Shown: positions 23,241 through 34,358, counted from the first letter of the stretch. The stretch is DNA of 64,000 nt from Corticium candelabrum (GCF_963422355.1 NC_085105.1:2100052-2164051), one strand, 5' to 3'. The notes: generated by a model from the letters alone, not told the origin. Made by a program: numbers and translations.

Positions 23241-26200
23241 AAAGGTATTTTATTCAATAGAACAAAGTACGTACAGATGGAGGCTAAATCCTCTACAACA
23301 CAATGTCCTCATCAGTCCAATTAACTACACACGTGCTTGCTCCTTTACTAAAAAAAAGTAAAGGCCAAATGGCCTTGGAAAAACACAAATTAACTAGCAT
23401 CATCTAAAAGTCTCTCCACTTTCCTGTAGATGACTCGAGCATTGGCTTTTTGTAGCTGAATGGACATGCGCTCCCTCCAATGTGTCTTGAATGAGGAGGC
23501 ATTTGTTGTTCCATAGGCATCCGTTGATCTACTTGACAAATGCTGTAGGTACATTTCTGCTTGTTGTCCCCATCGACCAAAATGTTCCAAGACTAGTGGG
23601 ACTGCTGTCACTGTTTCCTTACCAAGAAGTCGTTCTCTGCTATATTTTTCCGTTTTCTTCTGCTCTCTCCTGGATGCTGCAGCACCTTCCGTAGATGCTG
23701 ATGCTGAAATTACTTCACTGCTCCAGGGATGTGCTAGCGAAATGTCTAAATCTGTGTTGGACCCTGATCCAACATCGAAAACTGTTATGTCAGGGCGGTT
23801 GTCAGATGTAATGTATCGATGACGTGGCTCTCTGTGATGGTGCATTTGTAAGCTGCGCAGACAGTCTGACCATACATTGGCAATACACTCATGGGTCCAG
23901 ACTGGACCACCGCCCCACTTACATGTTAGGAGATGGTATCCACAACTGTCCAGAAAAGAACCACAGTCACACTGACGAATACAGCCATCGAAGGGCATGG
24001 CTAACCCCAATCTCAAGCAAGCCGCCAAACGAAAATCGCGGGAAACTAGTGCGAGCTTATTTGAGGTGGGCATAGCATTCAGCCAGGCTCCAGCGCCCTT
24101 GCCTTGAATCGATCTTAGCCTAGCAGCATCTCGCTGGGAGGGGGCCTTCTCGATCATTGCTGACGTCTTTTCTTTAGCGTGTTGCCGTGTCAGCCTCTGT
24201 TGTAGTTTAGTTGGAACTTGAATCATTTCAGTAATATCTGTCCCATCACTGCCAGCCTGCATCAGCGAAAATGCTATCGATTCCTCGACACCATTTGAGT
24301 TGACTAGAAGATCCAGTGCGGATTTGAGGTCTGGATAACGAATAGGCAGATGAACCAGAGTGTGAACCCAGGACGAAAGAAAAGCAAATCGAGAAGTGCT
24401 GAGGCATGGTGACATGCTGAAACCACCAAACCTGACCGGCAGTGTAGCTTGCATCCAGGAAGAGTCAGTGAGGTGACTATATCCCAATACGTGAGTGAAG
24501 GTCTCACGAGAAATCTTATCATGGACCTCGGCAGCTGCCTGAAGTCTGTCAGGGCAAACTAAACGTGCTAAATGGTTCATGCGAGGAACATGGCAGAATC
24601 GTAAAAGAAGCATTGCACTCTGTACCTCTCCCAACTTCATCAACTGCTCACACAACAGCCTTCCACTCTCAGCATATTGGCTAGAGGCTGCAGACACATA
24701 CTCTCTCTTGCCTATTGGAGCCCCAAGAACTATAGTCCCATCGCTAACTACAGGTATGGCATCTAGATCAGATCTGCCTGACATCAGAGGTCCAGATGGG
24801 GAATAGATCTCACACTTGCTGGAAGAAATTTGAAGACCAATATTAGAGAATGCTGGTCTTAGATAATCCAGGGACGACAGAACATCATCTTTCTCCCCCA
24901 CCAAAAAGATGTCATCTAGGTAGGCAAGAACTCTGACAGTAGGAAATGAACCCTTTAAATCTGACAGAACTGAATGTATACCGGTTGAGAACAGAGCTGG
25001 ACCCAAGGGGTCCCCTTGGTGGATTCCCTCTTCAGATGGAATGATGACAATACAATCGCCTTGCTGGTAGACCAGAGAGCTACTGTGGGAGTACATTTGA
25101 CGAACGTGAGGATAAATTTCTGGGTGGAAATTAGAGACTTGTTCAAGGAGATGATGCCTGTGTAGTGAATTGAAAGCATTCTTGACATCCGTTTTGAGAA
25201 CGATATAGTCCGGCCTGCCCTCCAGAAGAAGTTGAACATGATGATATAGCAGCTCTATTCCACAAGCTGTAGCCACTCCATGTTGATCAGGCTCAAAGAA
25301 GTTGGAAAAACAGCCCCTTTTCTGCCTGCAAATTGATTTTGCGGTAAGACGTCGAAGTGATTCACCTATGGCTATTGGTCTTACATCACCATTAGGTTTC
25401 GGTAGTGCAATAAGCCGAGCGGAAGACAAAAGTTCCGGTACTGAGCCAGGAAGGCATCCATTTGCAATGCCTGCACATGCAGCATGCAGACATTCAGCTA
25501 GCTCCTCATTTTCTATCATGCATCTAAAATGTTCGTATCGCCACCCAGACGGCCCAGTTCCCGAGCCCTTGGGTGAATCCCTGATGACACTAAGCAACAC
25601 TGACATTGACAGTGAAAAAGATGTAGAGCTGGGGCAATCAGGCAGTGGATCACTATCATCCTCCTTAGATGGGTGTTTTGCCCTAAGTTTGGACACTGTA
25701 TCAGCTGTAGACGGAGCCAAACCTTTGCTTGTTAATACCTTGGCTGCCCTGGAGAGTTCTCCACACCTCACAAGTCTGAGTGCAGCTCTTTGTGACTGAG
25801 ATGCTGCCTCACGTCTAGATGCGCACGTATTGTTTTCATTAAACTGGATCAAACCTTCCCAATGGAAATCTAGGAATTGACTGTATAGCGATCTCACTTC
25901 CTTAATAACTGCTCGCCCTCCTCTTGACAATGGTCGCAACAACATCCTTGGAAGTAGAAATAGAAGTTTCCAGGCCGTCTCATCTGCCAGGTTTTGACGG
26001 ATTCTGCGAAGAACTAATAAACAACATTCTTGAAACAGCGCCTTTGTTGCAGGTTTGATCGTTTGGACTGTTCTAGGTGGAGGTTGTTTCAAGATATCAT
26101 CAACAGACATGTCCCGTATTAGTTGCCACGACGATAGCTCTCGGTCTTCCTTAGCCTTTTGTAAACCGCTAGATTCAAGATTGGCGTCGCTCACACCATC

Positions 26201-26593
26201 TACTGACACATTCCTTGTAGCAGGTGGTCTGGTTTCCTTCTCAGATGTAGCATTCTCTTGACGAGGTGAAGACGGTAGCGCTTGCGCAGAAATGGATGTC
26301 AACGACACATTTGAAATTGACGGCGGCCGTTGAGTAGCAGAATTGTCTTGACTTACTTTCCTACACTGCGTAGCATGTTGGCCCAGCTTCATAAACCAAT
26401 GTTGACATTGATGACACCGCTGAAGCCTCCAACGAGAAACGAAAACTTCCGGTACGTCGTCTGGAGCATGTACTTCTCGTATATGGCATAAGACCCGCCG
26501 AAGCCTTCCCGAAAAGTGGCAAGAAAGCAAAGGACAACTTTCCACTTCCTGAGACATGTTAAAGAAAAGAGACAGGCAAAAGCTTCGCTGCCA
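23241..26593 (-). mobile_element. Near-complete RLE non-LTR retrotransposon
   Basis: Extends from just inside the upstream GTCT array to the GTCA tail, carrying a single ORF (23390-26557), a ~36-bp 5' leader and a 149-bp 3' UTR ending AATAAAATACCTTTGTCAGTC on the minus strand. Both well-preserved elements here end in AATAAA, a short spacer and TTTGTCAGTC, so the tetranucleotide is built into the 3' junction. R2/NeSL/Hero-like groups have the same protein order; which clade it belongs to needs a tree. Confidence 0.8.
23390..26557 (-). CDS. Retrotransposon protein: zinc finger, reverse transcriptase, RLE
   Basis: 1,055 residues without frameshift or stop. N-terminal Cys/His clusters (CPLLSCHF, CHQCQHWFMKLGQHATQC at 48-65) look like the DNA-binding fingers of R2-type elements. 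The reverse transcriptase spans about 320-640, with ARLIALPKPNGDVRPI, TDVKNAFNSL, EGIHQGDPLGP and the catalytic YLDD at 546-549. A CCHC-like motif (863-879, CDCGSFLDSCGYHLLTC) precedes a PD-(D/E)XK-type restriction-like endonuclease: RPD at 921-923, DLDISLAHPW at 936-945, and a Lys-rich REQKKTEKY. Inferred job: nick the target and prime cDNA synthesis from it. The intact frame suggests recent mobility. Confidence 0.88.
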   Translation of the reverse strand: MSQEVESCPLLSCHFSGRLRRVLCHIREVHAPDDVPEVFVSRWRLQRCHQCQHWFMKLGQHATQCRKVSQDNSATQRPPSISNVSLTSISAQALPSSPRQENATSEKETRPPATRNVSVDGVSDANLESSGLQKAKEDRELSSWQLIRDMSVDDILKQPPPRTVQTIKPATKALFQECCLLVLRRIRQNLADETAWKLLFLLPRMLLRPLSRGGRAVIKEVRSLYSQFLDFHWEGLIQFNENNTCASRREAASQSQRAALRLVRCGELSRAAKVLTSKGLAPSTADTVSKLRAKHPSKEDDSDPLPDCPSSTSFSLSMSVLLSVIRDSPKGSGTGPSGWRYEHFRCMIENEELAECLHAACAGIANGCLPGSVPELLSSARLIALPKPNGDVRPIAIGESLRRLTAKSICRQKRGCFSNFFEPDQHGVATACGIELLYHHVQLLLEGRPDYIVLKTDVKNAFNSLHRHHLLEQVSNFHPEIYPHVRQMYSHSSSLVYQQGDCIVIIPSEEGIHQGDPLGPALFSTGIHSVLSDLKGSFPTVRVLAYLDDIFLVGEKDDVLSSLDYLRPAFSNIGLQISSSKCEIYSPSGPLMSGRSDLDAIPVVSDGTIVLGAPIGKREYVSAASSQYAESGRLLCEQLMKLGEVQSAMLLLRFCHVPRMNHLARLVCPDRLQAAAEVHDKISRETFTHVLGYSHLTDSSWMQATLPVRFGGFSMSPCLSTSRFAFLSSWVHTLVHLPIRYPDLKSALDLLVNSNGVEESIAFSLMQAGSDGTDITEMIQVPTKLQQRLTRQHAKEKTSAMIEKAPSQRDAARLRSIQGKGAGAWLNAMPTSNKLALVSRDFRLAACLRLGLAMPFDGCIRQCDCGSFLDSCGYHLLTCKWGGGPVWTHECIANVWSDCLRSLQMHHHREPRHRYITSDNRPDITVFDVGSGSNTDLDISLAHPWSSEVISASASTEGAAASRREQKKTEKYSRERLLGKETVTAVPLVLEHFGRWGQQAEMYLQHLSSRSTDAYGTTNASSFKTHWRERMSIQLQKANARVIYRKVERLLDDAS

Positions 26594-26660
26594 CTGACTG
26601 ACTGACTGACTGTCTGTCTGTCTGACTGTCTGTCTGTCTGTCTATCTGTCTGTCTGTCTA

Positions 26661-26738
<78 letters not shown>
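26594..26738. repeat. (GTCT)n array, 145 bp
   Basis: TGTC tetranucleotides with a few TATC and GACT variants, lying at the 5' end of the full-length retrotransposon and the 3' end of the next fragment. Confidence 0.95.
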
Positions 26739-26940
26739 AATACACATATTTTCAAACATTAAACTATTATACACCATCTAAGCAAAGCAACTAAATACTA
26801 CCCAAGCCAATAGAGCTTGGTTCTACGTACAACCATTTATGTTTATGTTGCTGTCTCTTGAAACAATCTTCTTTATTTTTCTGTCAATCACTCTAGCATT
26901 TGATCGACAGATTATTTGAAGTCTTACTCTATTAATAACA

Positions 26941-26942
<2 letters not shown>
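26739..26942 (-). pseudogene. Third retrotransposon copy, extreme 3' fragment
   Basis: On the minus strand the sequence reads VRLQIICRSNARVIDRKIKK, matching the last residues of the two larger copies (SIQLQKANARVIYRKVER and LSVILQRCNAKVLLKKID). Only about 35 codons and a short 3' UTR remain. Both edges are tetranucleotide arrays, giving a third head-to-tail member with the same orientation. Confidence 0.65.
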
Positions 26943-27023
<81 letters not shown>

Positions 27024-27024
27024 G
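26943..27024. repeat. (AGAC)n array, 82 bp
   Basis: Pure AGAC tetranucleotides at the 5' truncation point of the third fragment. Confidence 0.95.
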
Positions 27025-27117
27025 GCTGTTTTCGCAGATTGCATATCCATCATCGCAGGAAGCCGAGTACAGCATGCAGACAACAGACCGGACAACTAAT
27101 TAGCTAACCGCGGCACA

Positions 27118-27595
27118 TCTCTACACTCGGTGATCGGATCATGTTTGTTTACCTTGTAACGCACAAGACATTCTTACTCCGCCTACTTTCAACACGCCCG
27201 CTACCAGACGAGCCGAGATTCGCCTCAAAAGGAAACGTCAGACACGCGAAATTGCGATCGACAATGTCGTGATGACTTCGGTATTCACATTAAGCCAAAT
27301 ACAAACGAAGAAGAAGCAGGTCGCACTCGATTTCGGCTCATCGAGACGTCTGGGAGAGGCGTGAAAATTATCATGGCCATCGTCACGTCGTTCGCGTCCG
27401 TCTCGTACAGCTGTAAGAGTTGGAGAGTGCCGATTCGAGGCGCAATAAATGCGAAACCAAATAGTCCACGCGACCAAATAGTCCTGCAGGTGGCCGAAAC
27501 CAAATAAGCCCTAGTTAAACGGTTTCGGGAACCAAATAGGAGCGAGATAATTGCCCGCGACCAAATAGTCCACGGAACCAAATAGTCCCTGTACA
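27118..27595 (-). repeat. Right 478-bp terminal inverted repeat
   Basis: Inverted copy of 20149-20626 with the same length, ending CCCTGTACA before the TATGT target duplication. Near-identity of the two arms suggests recent insertion or gene conversion. Confidence 0.85.
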
Positions 27596-27601
27596 TATGT
27601 A

Positions 27602-28555
27602 ATGGCTGCAGAAGCAAAGCTGCGTGAAGAAACAAAACGTCAACATCAAGAGATCGAAGAAAAAGGAAGAAGGGTAGACGACGAGATAAGAGAAAAGCAA
27701 CAACGTCTAGAAGATGAAAAGAAATCTATGGAGAACGTTTACAAATTTCAGTGTGGCAAAGTCAAACTAGATGTGGGAGGCCACAAGTTCACCACATCTC
27801 TCACAACACTGAAGAGTCAGCCAGACTCTATGCTAGCAGTTATGTTTAGTGGACGTCATCAACTCGCGACTGATGAAGATGGAGCTTATTTTATTGATAG
27901 AGATGGTACACATTACAGGCATATTCTCAATTACTTAAGAGATGATACCAATCTTGAGGAGACTCTTCCACAAACAAAAAGAGAGCAACTTGAGCTTCTC
28001 AAAGAGGCTCAATACTGTCAACTGAATAAACTTGAAACCAAAATTAAGATGATGATGTTGCCACGTGTTACTCAAGAGCAGTTGAATACGGTTTTTTGGG
28101 GCAACCAATATAACCGGCCGATCCAACCTGTCTACCAACCACGCAGGCGTTTCCAGCGTTCCTGGAATAGTTTCATATCTGATGGTGGGTGTGCCCAGAA
28201 TAGTTTCATATCTGATGGTGGACACCAAATAGCGACAGCAAGACTAGCCAGTCAGTCATTGTCATATGAAGAGCGTGATTTATCTGAATTAAACTTTTCA
28301 AACACACACTTTTCTTGTGCTGGAATTTCCTTCAAAAGATCATGTTTGCGACAAGCAAACTTCTCTGGGTGCTGCTTTGAACCTCGTTACCCAGTTGACT
28401 TTTCTGGTACTGATCTATCAGAAGCTGACTTTCAACGTTGCGCAGGTCTCATCACAGGAGGAGTCAATTTCGAAGGGGCCATATTGGATAACGCAAAGTT
28501 TGATGATGGTGTGGAACAAAAATTGCTTGCAAAACTACAGTCTGAAGACAAATAA
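27602..28555 (+). pseudogene. BTB/pentapeptide copy C, 3' half
   Basis: Resumes the copy C frame directly after the right target duplication; an in-frame ATG at 27602 opens 317 codons to the natural stop. It holds the last coiled-coil part (AEAKLREETKRQHQEIEEK), an intact T1/BTB domain (VKLDVGGHKFTTSLTTL, DRDGTHYRHILNYLR) and all pentapeptide repeats. It differs from copy A mainly in the linker, where NSFISDGG is duplicated. With its own promoter this half could make a protein lacking the N-terminus; no such promoter is evident, though the element's inverted repeat lies directly upstream. Classed as disrupted. Confidence 0.75.
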
Positions 28556-29297
28556 CGTATTGTGTGTTTCTGAGCAGCTCAACTTTATGTGCAAGCTGGA
28601 ACGCTAACACTAATCAATGACCATTATTGTATGATGCTGTATTACCTGATGTAGCAGAGTAAGAATGGTGGTACAATGCAGTTGTATCAATATGTGACAT
28701 GTACTGCTGCTTAATTAACTGCTGAAAGCAGTGCAGTCATTGTCTGATTATAACAGTATAACAGTATTTGTTGTAAACTTGTAGTCTTTTCAGGTTGAAT
28801 AATAACGTAGCAGCCATTTTAAATGCAGGGTTGCCCAAATTGTTCTGAAAAACGAAACAATATCATCAAGTTTAGTTCAAGATTGAACAAGCTAGCTACA
28901 AAAGCAATTACACTTAGCCTAGCAAACACTTACACAGTGCAGACTATAATACATATGATCCTACGAGGATGTGACCTTTTAGATACAACCAGTGGACAAT
29001 AACAGGCAATAATCAGAAAGGCTCGTGTTACACAATATAAAAATGAGCGGCAACACGCCTAGAAACATTTTGGAAAATCGAAAGCAATGTAGGGTAACAA
29101 AATTTGCAAGGTAAGATTGTAGACACAGTGAGAAGAATGTTATTAACGCTTGTATACGTATGAAAACAAAGTACAGTTGTAGTTACAGTACACATAGCTG
29201 CACGAATGCATAAATACAGCATTATATTATCCGTACATTGCTGCACATTTTTCCTTGAGCACTTCAGCGTGCTGCATGATGTATTATCTGTTGTTTC
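28556..29297. other. BTB copy C 3' flank
   Basis: Close copy of 15556-16300 downstream of BTB gene A, ending where the LTR element is inserted. No gene. Confidence 0.65.
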
Positions 29298-30788
29298 TGG
29301 GTCCTTTAGACAGTGAGTTTCATCTAGATACTCTATTCAGCTTACTATATATAGGCACACAACAACGAAAGACGCGCAAGTGTCAAGTTATCAAACAGCA
29401 AATGCCACGCCCCTTTACTAAAACCACTGGTAAGTAGACGTGCAATACACTACACTCCTTCCCGCTAATTCTTACAAATCCAAACGTTGTGAAGGTCTAC
29501 GTTCTCTTTTGGTGGAACTGCATGGTGTATCCTGTGCTAGTGTTTTTTCATGAGTGATGTCTGAACTAGGAGCTTCAGTAGAGGAGGTCGAGTTTCCAGA
29601 TGTGGCAAAACCTGAGACGGACTCTGATGGTGACTAAGTTTCGAAGCCAATTTCGACTAAACAGTGACGGTCCATCTCCAACCACAACAATTAGTAGAAT
29701 CTCCGCCCCCTGACCATTGTCTTGACAAACACTGTTTCTTACCCATAACCTTCAATCGGGCTTCTGAGTAAGTAGTCAGGATAATTGAGGTCGACTCGAG
29801 AAGCTTGCTCCATTTTTCCTTCCAGGTGCGTCTCAAAGCTAGCGACACAGCTGCGCCTGTGGCCACTTCCATACTCAGCGGGTGTAATTCACAGAAACCG
29901 TAATCACTAAGCGCGGCGCCGTCTGACTGTACAACGTAAACAATTGAAATTCTTCCGCTGCATCGCTTGATTGCTCAACATGATGAGCTTTGGATGGCAG
30001 TTTCCTTGGCTTACTGCTCATCTTCGCACTGCTCTTGCGATGTGTCATATTTCGTGACATTCTGCGGCCTTGTGCCAACACGCTTCCGCGAGGTGCCACA
30101 ACGCTAGCACGTCTTTGGCGTCTGACGAGCCGCGGTCTGTCCCTTCGCCTTTGTAACTTGTTTCCTTCTCACAAAAGCAACAGATCCTTCCGACTCATCT
30201 CTGACAGGAATGGAAGTACCTCTCAAGCGATGAAAAAAAAAACTTGTCTAGTAGCGACTTCCATTGACGTGGTCACCTCGACGGATTTTTTCAGTGTCAG
30301 GTTCGATTCTCCGAGTAGCTTCTTCTGAGTGGCTAATTACACTCCGCAATCCAGCGAAAAACTGGTCACGGAGCTGATCGTCCTCATCAAACTTGCAGTG
30401 CTCGATTATACGTCATAATTCTGCAACATAAGGTGAGATGGACTCACCTTCCCTTTGATTCTGTTGACGTAACTTGAATCGCTCCGCGATTGCCAGTGGC
30501 TTCGGCGCTAAGTGCTTTGCCAGGGCTTCCGTCAACTCCTGATAGTACTTGCTAGCTGACAAGTCTGGCGCCACTAGGCTTCCTAACAGCCTAGACGCTG
30601 AACCTCCGCTGCTGGGTCCTCTAGACAGTGAGTTTCATCTAGATACTCTATTCAGCTTAGTATATACGAACACAACAACGGAAGACGCGCAAGTGTCAAG
30701 TAATCAAAACAGTAAAATGCTAAATAGCTATAGGCTACGCCCCTTTACTAAAACCAGTACGTAGTAAGTAGACGTGCAATACACTACA
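29298..30788 (-). mobile_element. Deleted Ty3-like LTR retrotransposon
   Basis: Direct repeats of 157 bp (29298-29454) and 176 bp (30613-30788) begin TGTAGTG and end GGACCCA on the minus strand, as LTRs do (TG...CA). Between them the minus strand shows a gag-like stretch (LAPKPLAIAERFKLRQQNQ, LRDQFFAGLRSVISHSEEA), a region typical of the gag-protease join (HHVEQSSDAAEEFQLFTL) and a retropepsin-like site changed from DTGAA to ATGAA (MEVATGAAVSLA). Reverse transcriptase, RNase H and integrase are absent. Several stops are present. Insertion lies in the shared BTB 3' flank, next to GATGTAT, and is absent from the same place after copy A. Confidence 0.7.
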
Positions 30789-31562
30789 TTATGCTACATT
30801 GCTGTCTTGATCTTTTCCTTGAACACTCTGGTGTGATGCACTGTAGGAATAATGTAACGCTGTATCTATGCATTCATGGAGCTATGTGTACTGTCAGCAG
30901 AATCTTACTTTGTTTTCATACGTTTACAAATGCTTAGTTATCATTTCTCTCACTGTGCTCCTCGATTCCTAGCCTTTGAGACATCAACCGCTTCTAAACA
31001 GAGAAGTCTTCTAAACAAACAGTGCAAGATGCCACTAGACTACCTGTTGCTGCTCCAATTAGCCTAACATCGTAGTGTGTACTTTATATTTTGCGTATAT
31101 ACGAGTACGTAAAGTATTTTAGCGATGTCTAGCCCTGTTCCTTGTTAGTACACAATATCCCAAGCGTGATCAAAAACCGGTACATTAGTACCTACGTACA
31201 CGTCAATGTTTAGACCGCGAATTACAGCAAGTCACCCCGCCTCTACCTGTTTTTGCACGAGCTGGTTCTACACGAACTGGAGCAAAAGAGCACAGTAGAA
31301 TGTTGCGAGATCTTCAAGCTCTAGACTAGAGATCAACTGATAATCGAGCTAGTACTCAAACGACCACACACCCGTCCAAGTAAGAATATCTAGTCAAAGG
31401 TCTATTCTAGGCATTCATTTGCCTAGAGTTCCTGAGTGTAACACAAAACACGGTCTAATAACGCCAATTTCCGTGAGATCCGTGTACGACGTTGACTGCA
31501 CAAAAGACCTGATCTAGTCGTGCTCGCGCAGTCTTTGTTCCAGTAAACGGTACGGTGACATT
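30789..31562. other. Upstream region of collagen copy 3
   Basis: The first part continues the BTB 3' flank. From about 31130 it resembles the 4920-5141 promoter region of collagen copy 1 (AGCCCTGTTCCTTGTT, ACACGTCAATGT, TGAGATCCGT). These shared words are the best candidates for collagen promoter elements. No clear TATA box. Confidence 0.5.
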
Positions 31563-32539
31563 ATGGCAGCTCTACGGTGTGTTGTGACCTTCTTGCTGGT
31601 GACCGGCACTCTTTCACAAACAGCAGAAAACGATCTATCTACAAATGAGACAGACACTGCAGTAGCTAGAGGCTGTGAAGGACCAAAGGGAGAACAAGTG
31701 AGATAGCTAGATAAAATACTACAATGTAGATAGTTGCTTCCGTTGATCAAGCGATCCACATTTGAGATTTCTTAACATAATCTGTTTCTTGCTACAGGGA
31801 GAACCAGGTTTGCCGGGAAGGCCGGGATTAAGGGTAAGACATTTGATGCAAAGTCGTTTGTACGCAAGTCTCGCTGCATGCCCTCGTGCACATCGCCCTA
31901 ATTGCATGCGCACAAGGATGGATCATTTCTAATTATTGACAAACTAGCAGCGCTTAGTTGGAAGGACTGTGAGACAAATTTCCGACCACAACTACTAATT
32001 TAGGTTTAGCAAAAACGAATTTTGAGGCTATCCTATACTCTAGTACGCCAACTCACGCTTCCGTCTGTCTGGATGGATGGATGGATGTCTGTAGAGCGCC
32101 GATCGACACGACGCCGCTCTCGGATCGGCGACGGACCGGTCGAGTTCGACCGTCCGAGACGAACGGTCGAGTTGGATTTCCACTGGACTGCCTCCGACGG
32201 CCAGAAATGAGACTTTGGCGGATACGCTGGAGTTTGTTTGTTCAATCAGCCGAGTATGCGGATGTGACGTTCTACGTGGGAAGCGTCTGAGATGGAGAAT
32301 GCGTAGAGTCCAAACTGCGCTGTCTGGAGTGTGTAAGATGCATAGAGTAATAGGACGGGTGTATTGTAAATGCGCGAAGATAAATTGCTACCGCCCATAG
32401 GGCGGGGCGATGTGACGTAATCTCCCGAGCCACGCCATCTTCTAATGGTATAGCAGAGTGCAAAATAAGCCCGCCGCAGTCAATGTGTATTGTACGTTCT
32501 AACGCGCCCTGCAGCTGAGTAGACTGAAACTTGCCAAAT

Positions 32540-32608
<69 letters not shown>

Positions 32609-34284
32609 TGCATGCGTGCATGCGTTTGCGTGTGTGTGTGTGTGTGCGCGTGTGTAGATTTTGTCTCTAGAGTAACACGTGGACCCGCCGTACAGTGAGA
32701 TTGTGAGATTGGGCTACTCTACGTGCCAAATAATGGACGACTGGCCAAAGTTAATATTTACGTTTTCTTCACGTAGATGTAGCTACTATCTAGGTGTTAG
32801 CGCATTTTCTACTGTTTGTTACATTGTGTAAATTCTCAAGATTTTCTTTATTATAGTGTGAATAATAAATTTGAATAATATCCACTACTGTTACTTCAAT
32901 AAATATTGATAGACATACACGTTGAATGACCTCAAAATTTGTAGAAAACTCACACAACTCACCCTGTTTTGTAACATCATGATCAGATAAATCCAAAACT
33001 GTTAGACTAACAGTGATACTGCAAGAGTGATACTGCAAGAGTTAGACCTCTGTGTCTACCTACTATCATAATAGTATTAAAGAAAATTCTTCTAGTACTA
33101 AAATTATTGTGACTAAATAGAATTAAAATTGGCTGCAAGCCTGTCAATTGAAGCGTTTGATTTACAAGGGTTACAAAGGTGAACGAGGACAAGGAATTGC
33201 TGGATTAAAAGGAATGAAGGTAGAACTTACTAGTTCGTTATCAAATTTGGTTCGAATATCACTTTAATAATTGTTTAATTAAAAGGGAGATCAAGGAGAA
33301 GCTGGTGAACCAGGTCCTCCAGGAAAATTGGTAAGAATGAATCATCGTTTTTATTATCTGCAATTTCCTTATACCTGGTAATGTGTGTGTGTGGTAAGGG
33401 AAGTCAAGGTCCGAGTGGGCCTCCAGGAAGTACTGGTCGTGCTGGTTTAAATGGACAGGACGGTCGAGCAGGGCCAGTTGGACCGCAAGGGAAGGTTGGA
33501 TCACAGGTGACGTTTAGCTTTAGACGCCAGCATAAAACACGCACACAACAAGCACACGTACAATGCATGTAGTGTTACTGTAGTTGTATTACTGACCAAA
33601 TTTCGTGCACCCTGACCGTTATATGTCACTTTATTTCATAAGTTACTGATCACTTGTGTTCTTATAATAGTCATCATGACTGGTAATACAATTTTGTACT
33701 AGACATACAGTATGATAGACGTAGAAAGCGGATGGTACTGCTTTACCAAAAGAGCTAAAGTTCTACTACTGAAATACCAGCCATCAATTCTTTAGATGTT
33801 ATCCCAGTCAAACACCATAAGCTTGACAACGATCTACTCATTAGAAATGTGACAAAGATAAGAAGAGTATGTTCTATCATGACTGAAATTTCTCTCAGTA
33901 AGAAGATGCTTTAGAAGTTGTTTACTTGATTAAACACTATTCCTGTCACCACCTCTTTAAGACCATTTTCAGAACTTAGAAGATTGAAGACATATCATAC
34001 CACAATAAGTCAGGCAAGATTAAATCATGCATGCAATGTCTCTCTACACGTGCGCAAGAACCAATGGATAGGAACGAGTAGGTGACATTGCAAATTTCTT
34101 TAAATATTACCAAGAGAGAGAGAAACTATTTTGGTCATGTTTAGTTGCTATTTGTGTAAGTTTCAACATTATACCGGTATGGCCTATCCCTATGTGTTAT
34201 GTGTGCAAGTGCACATACCCTGATACAAAAATGTGCATGGTAAACGCCCGTTGTAATCACTTTCCAAAGGCGAATGCCTATCCT

Positions 34285-34358
<74 letters not shown>

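Larger units (their letters stand above)
20149..27595. mobile_element. 7.4-kb foldback-type element carrying retrotransposons
   Basis: Flanked by TATGT on both sides (20144-20148 and 27596-27600), a 5-bp target duplication. Removing the element and one TATGT restores the same length and frame as BTB copy A. The ends are perfect-looking 478-bp inverted repeats starting TGTACAGGGACTATTTGG. No DNA transposase is visible between them; the cargo is three minus-strand retrotransposon copies in tetranucleotide arrays. The simplest history is a non-autonomous DNA element that entered the BTB exon and later collected retrotransposons in an internal GTCT microsatellite. The class is unknown. Confidence 0.8.

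Noticed and set aside
26594-27024. CRISPR-like repeat array
   Set aside because: These are tetranucleotide microsatellites without spacers, in a eukaryotic genome.
20149-27595. Reading the 478-bp repeats as LTRs because they start TG and have a 5-bp target duplication
   Set aside because: The repeats are inverted, not direct, and their inner ends lack the CA terminus.
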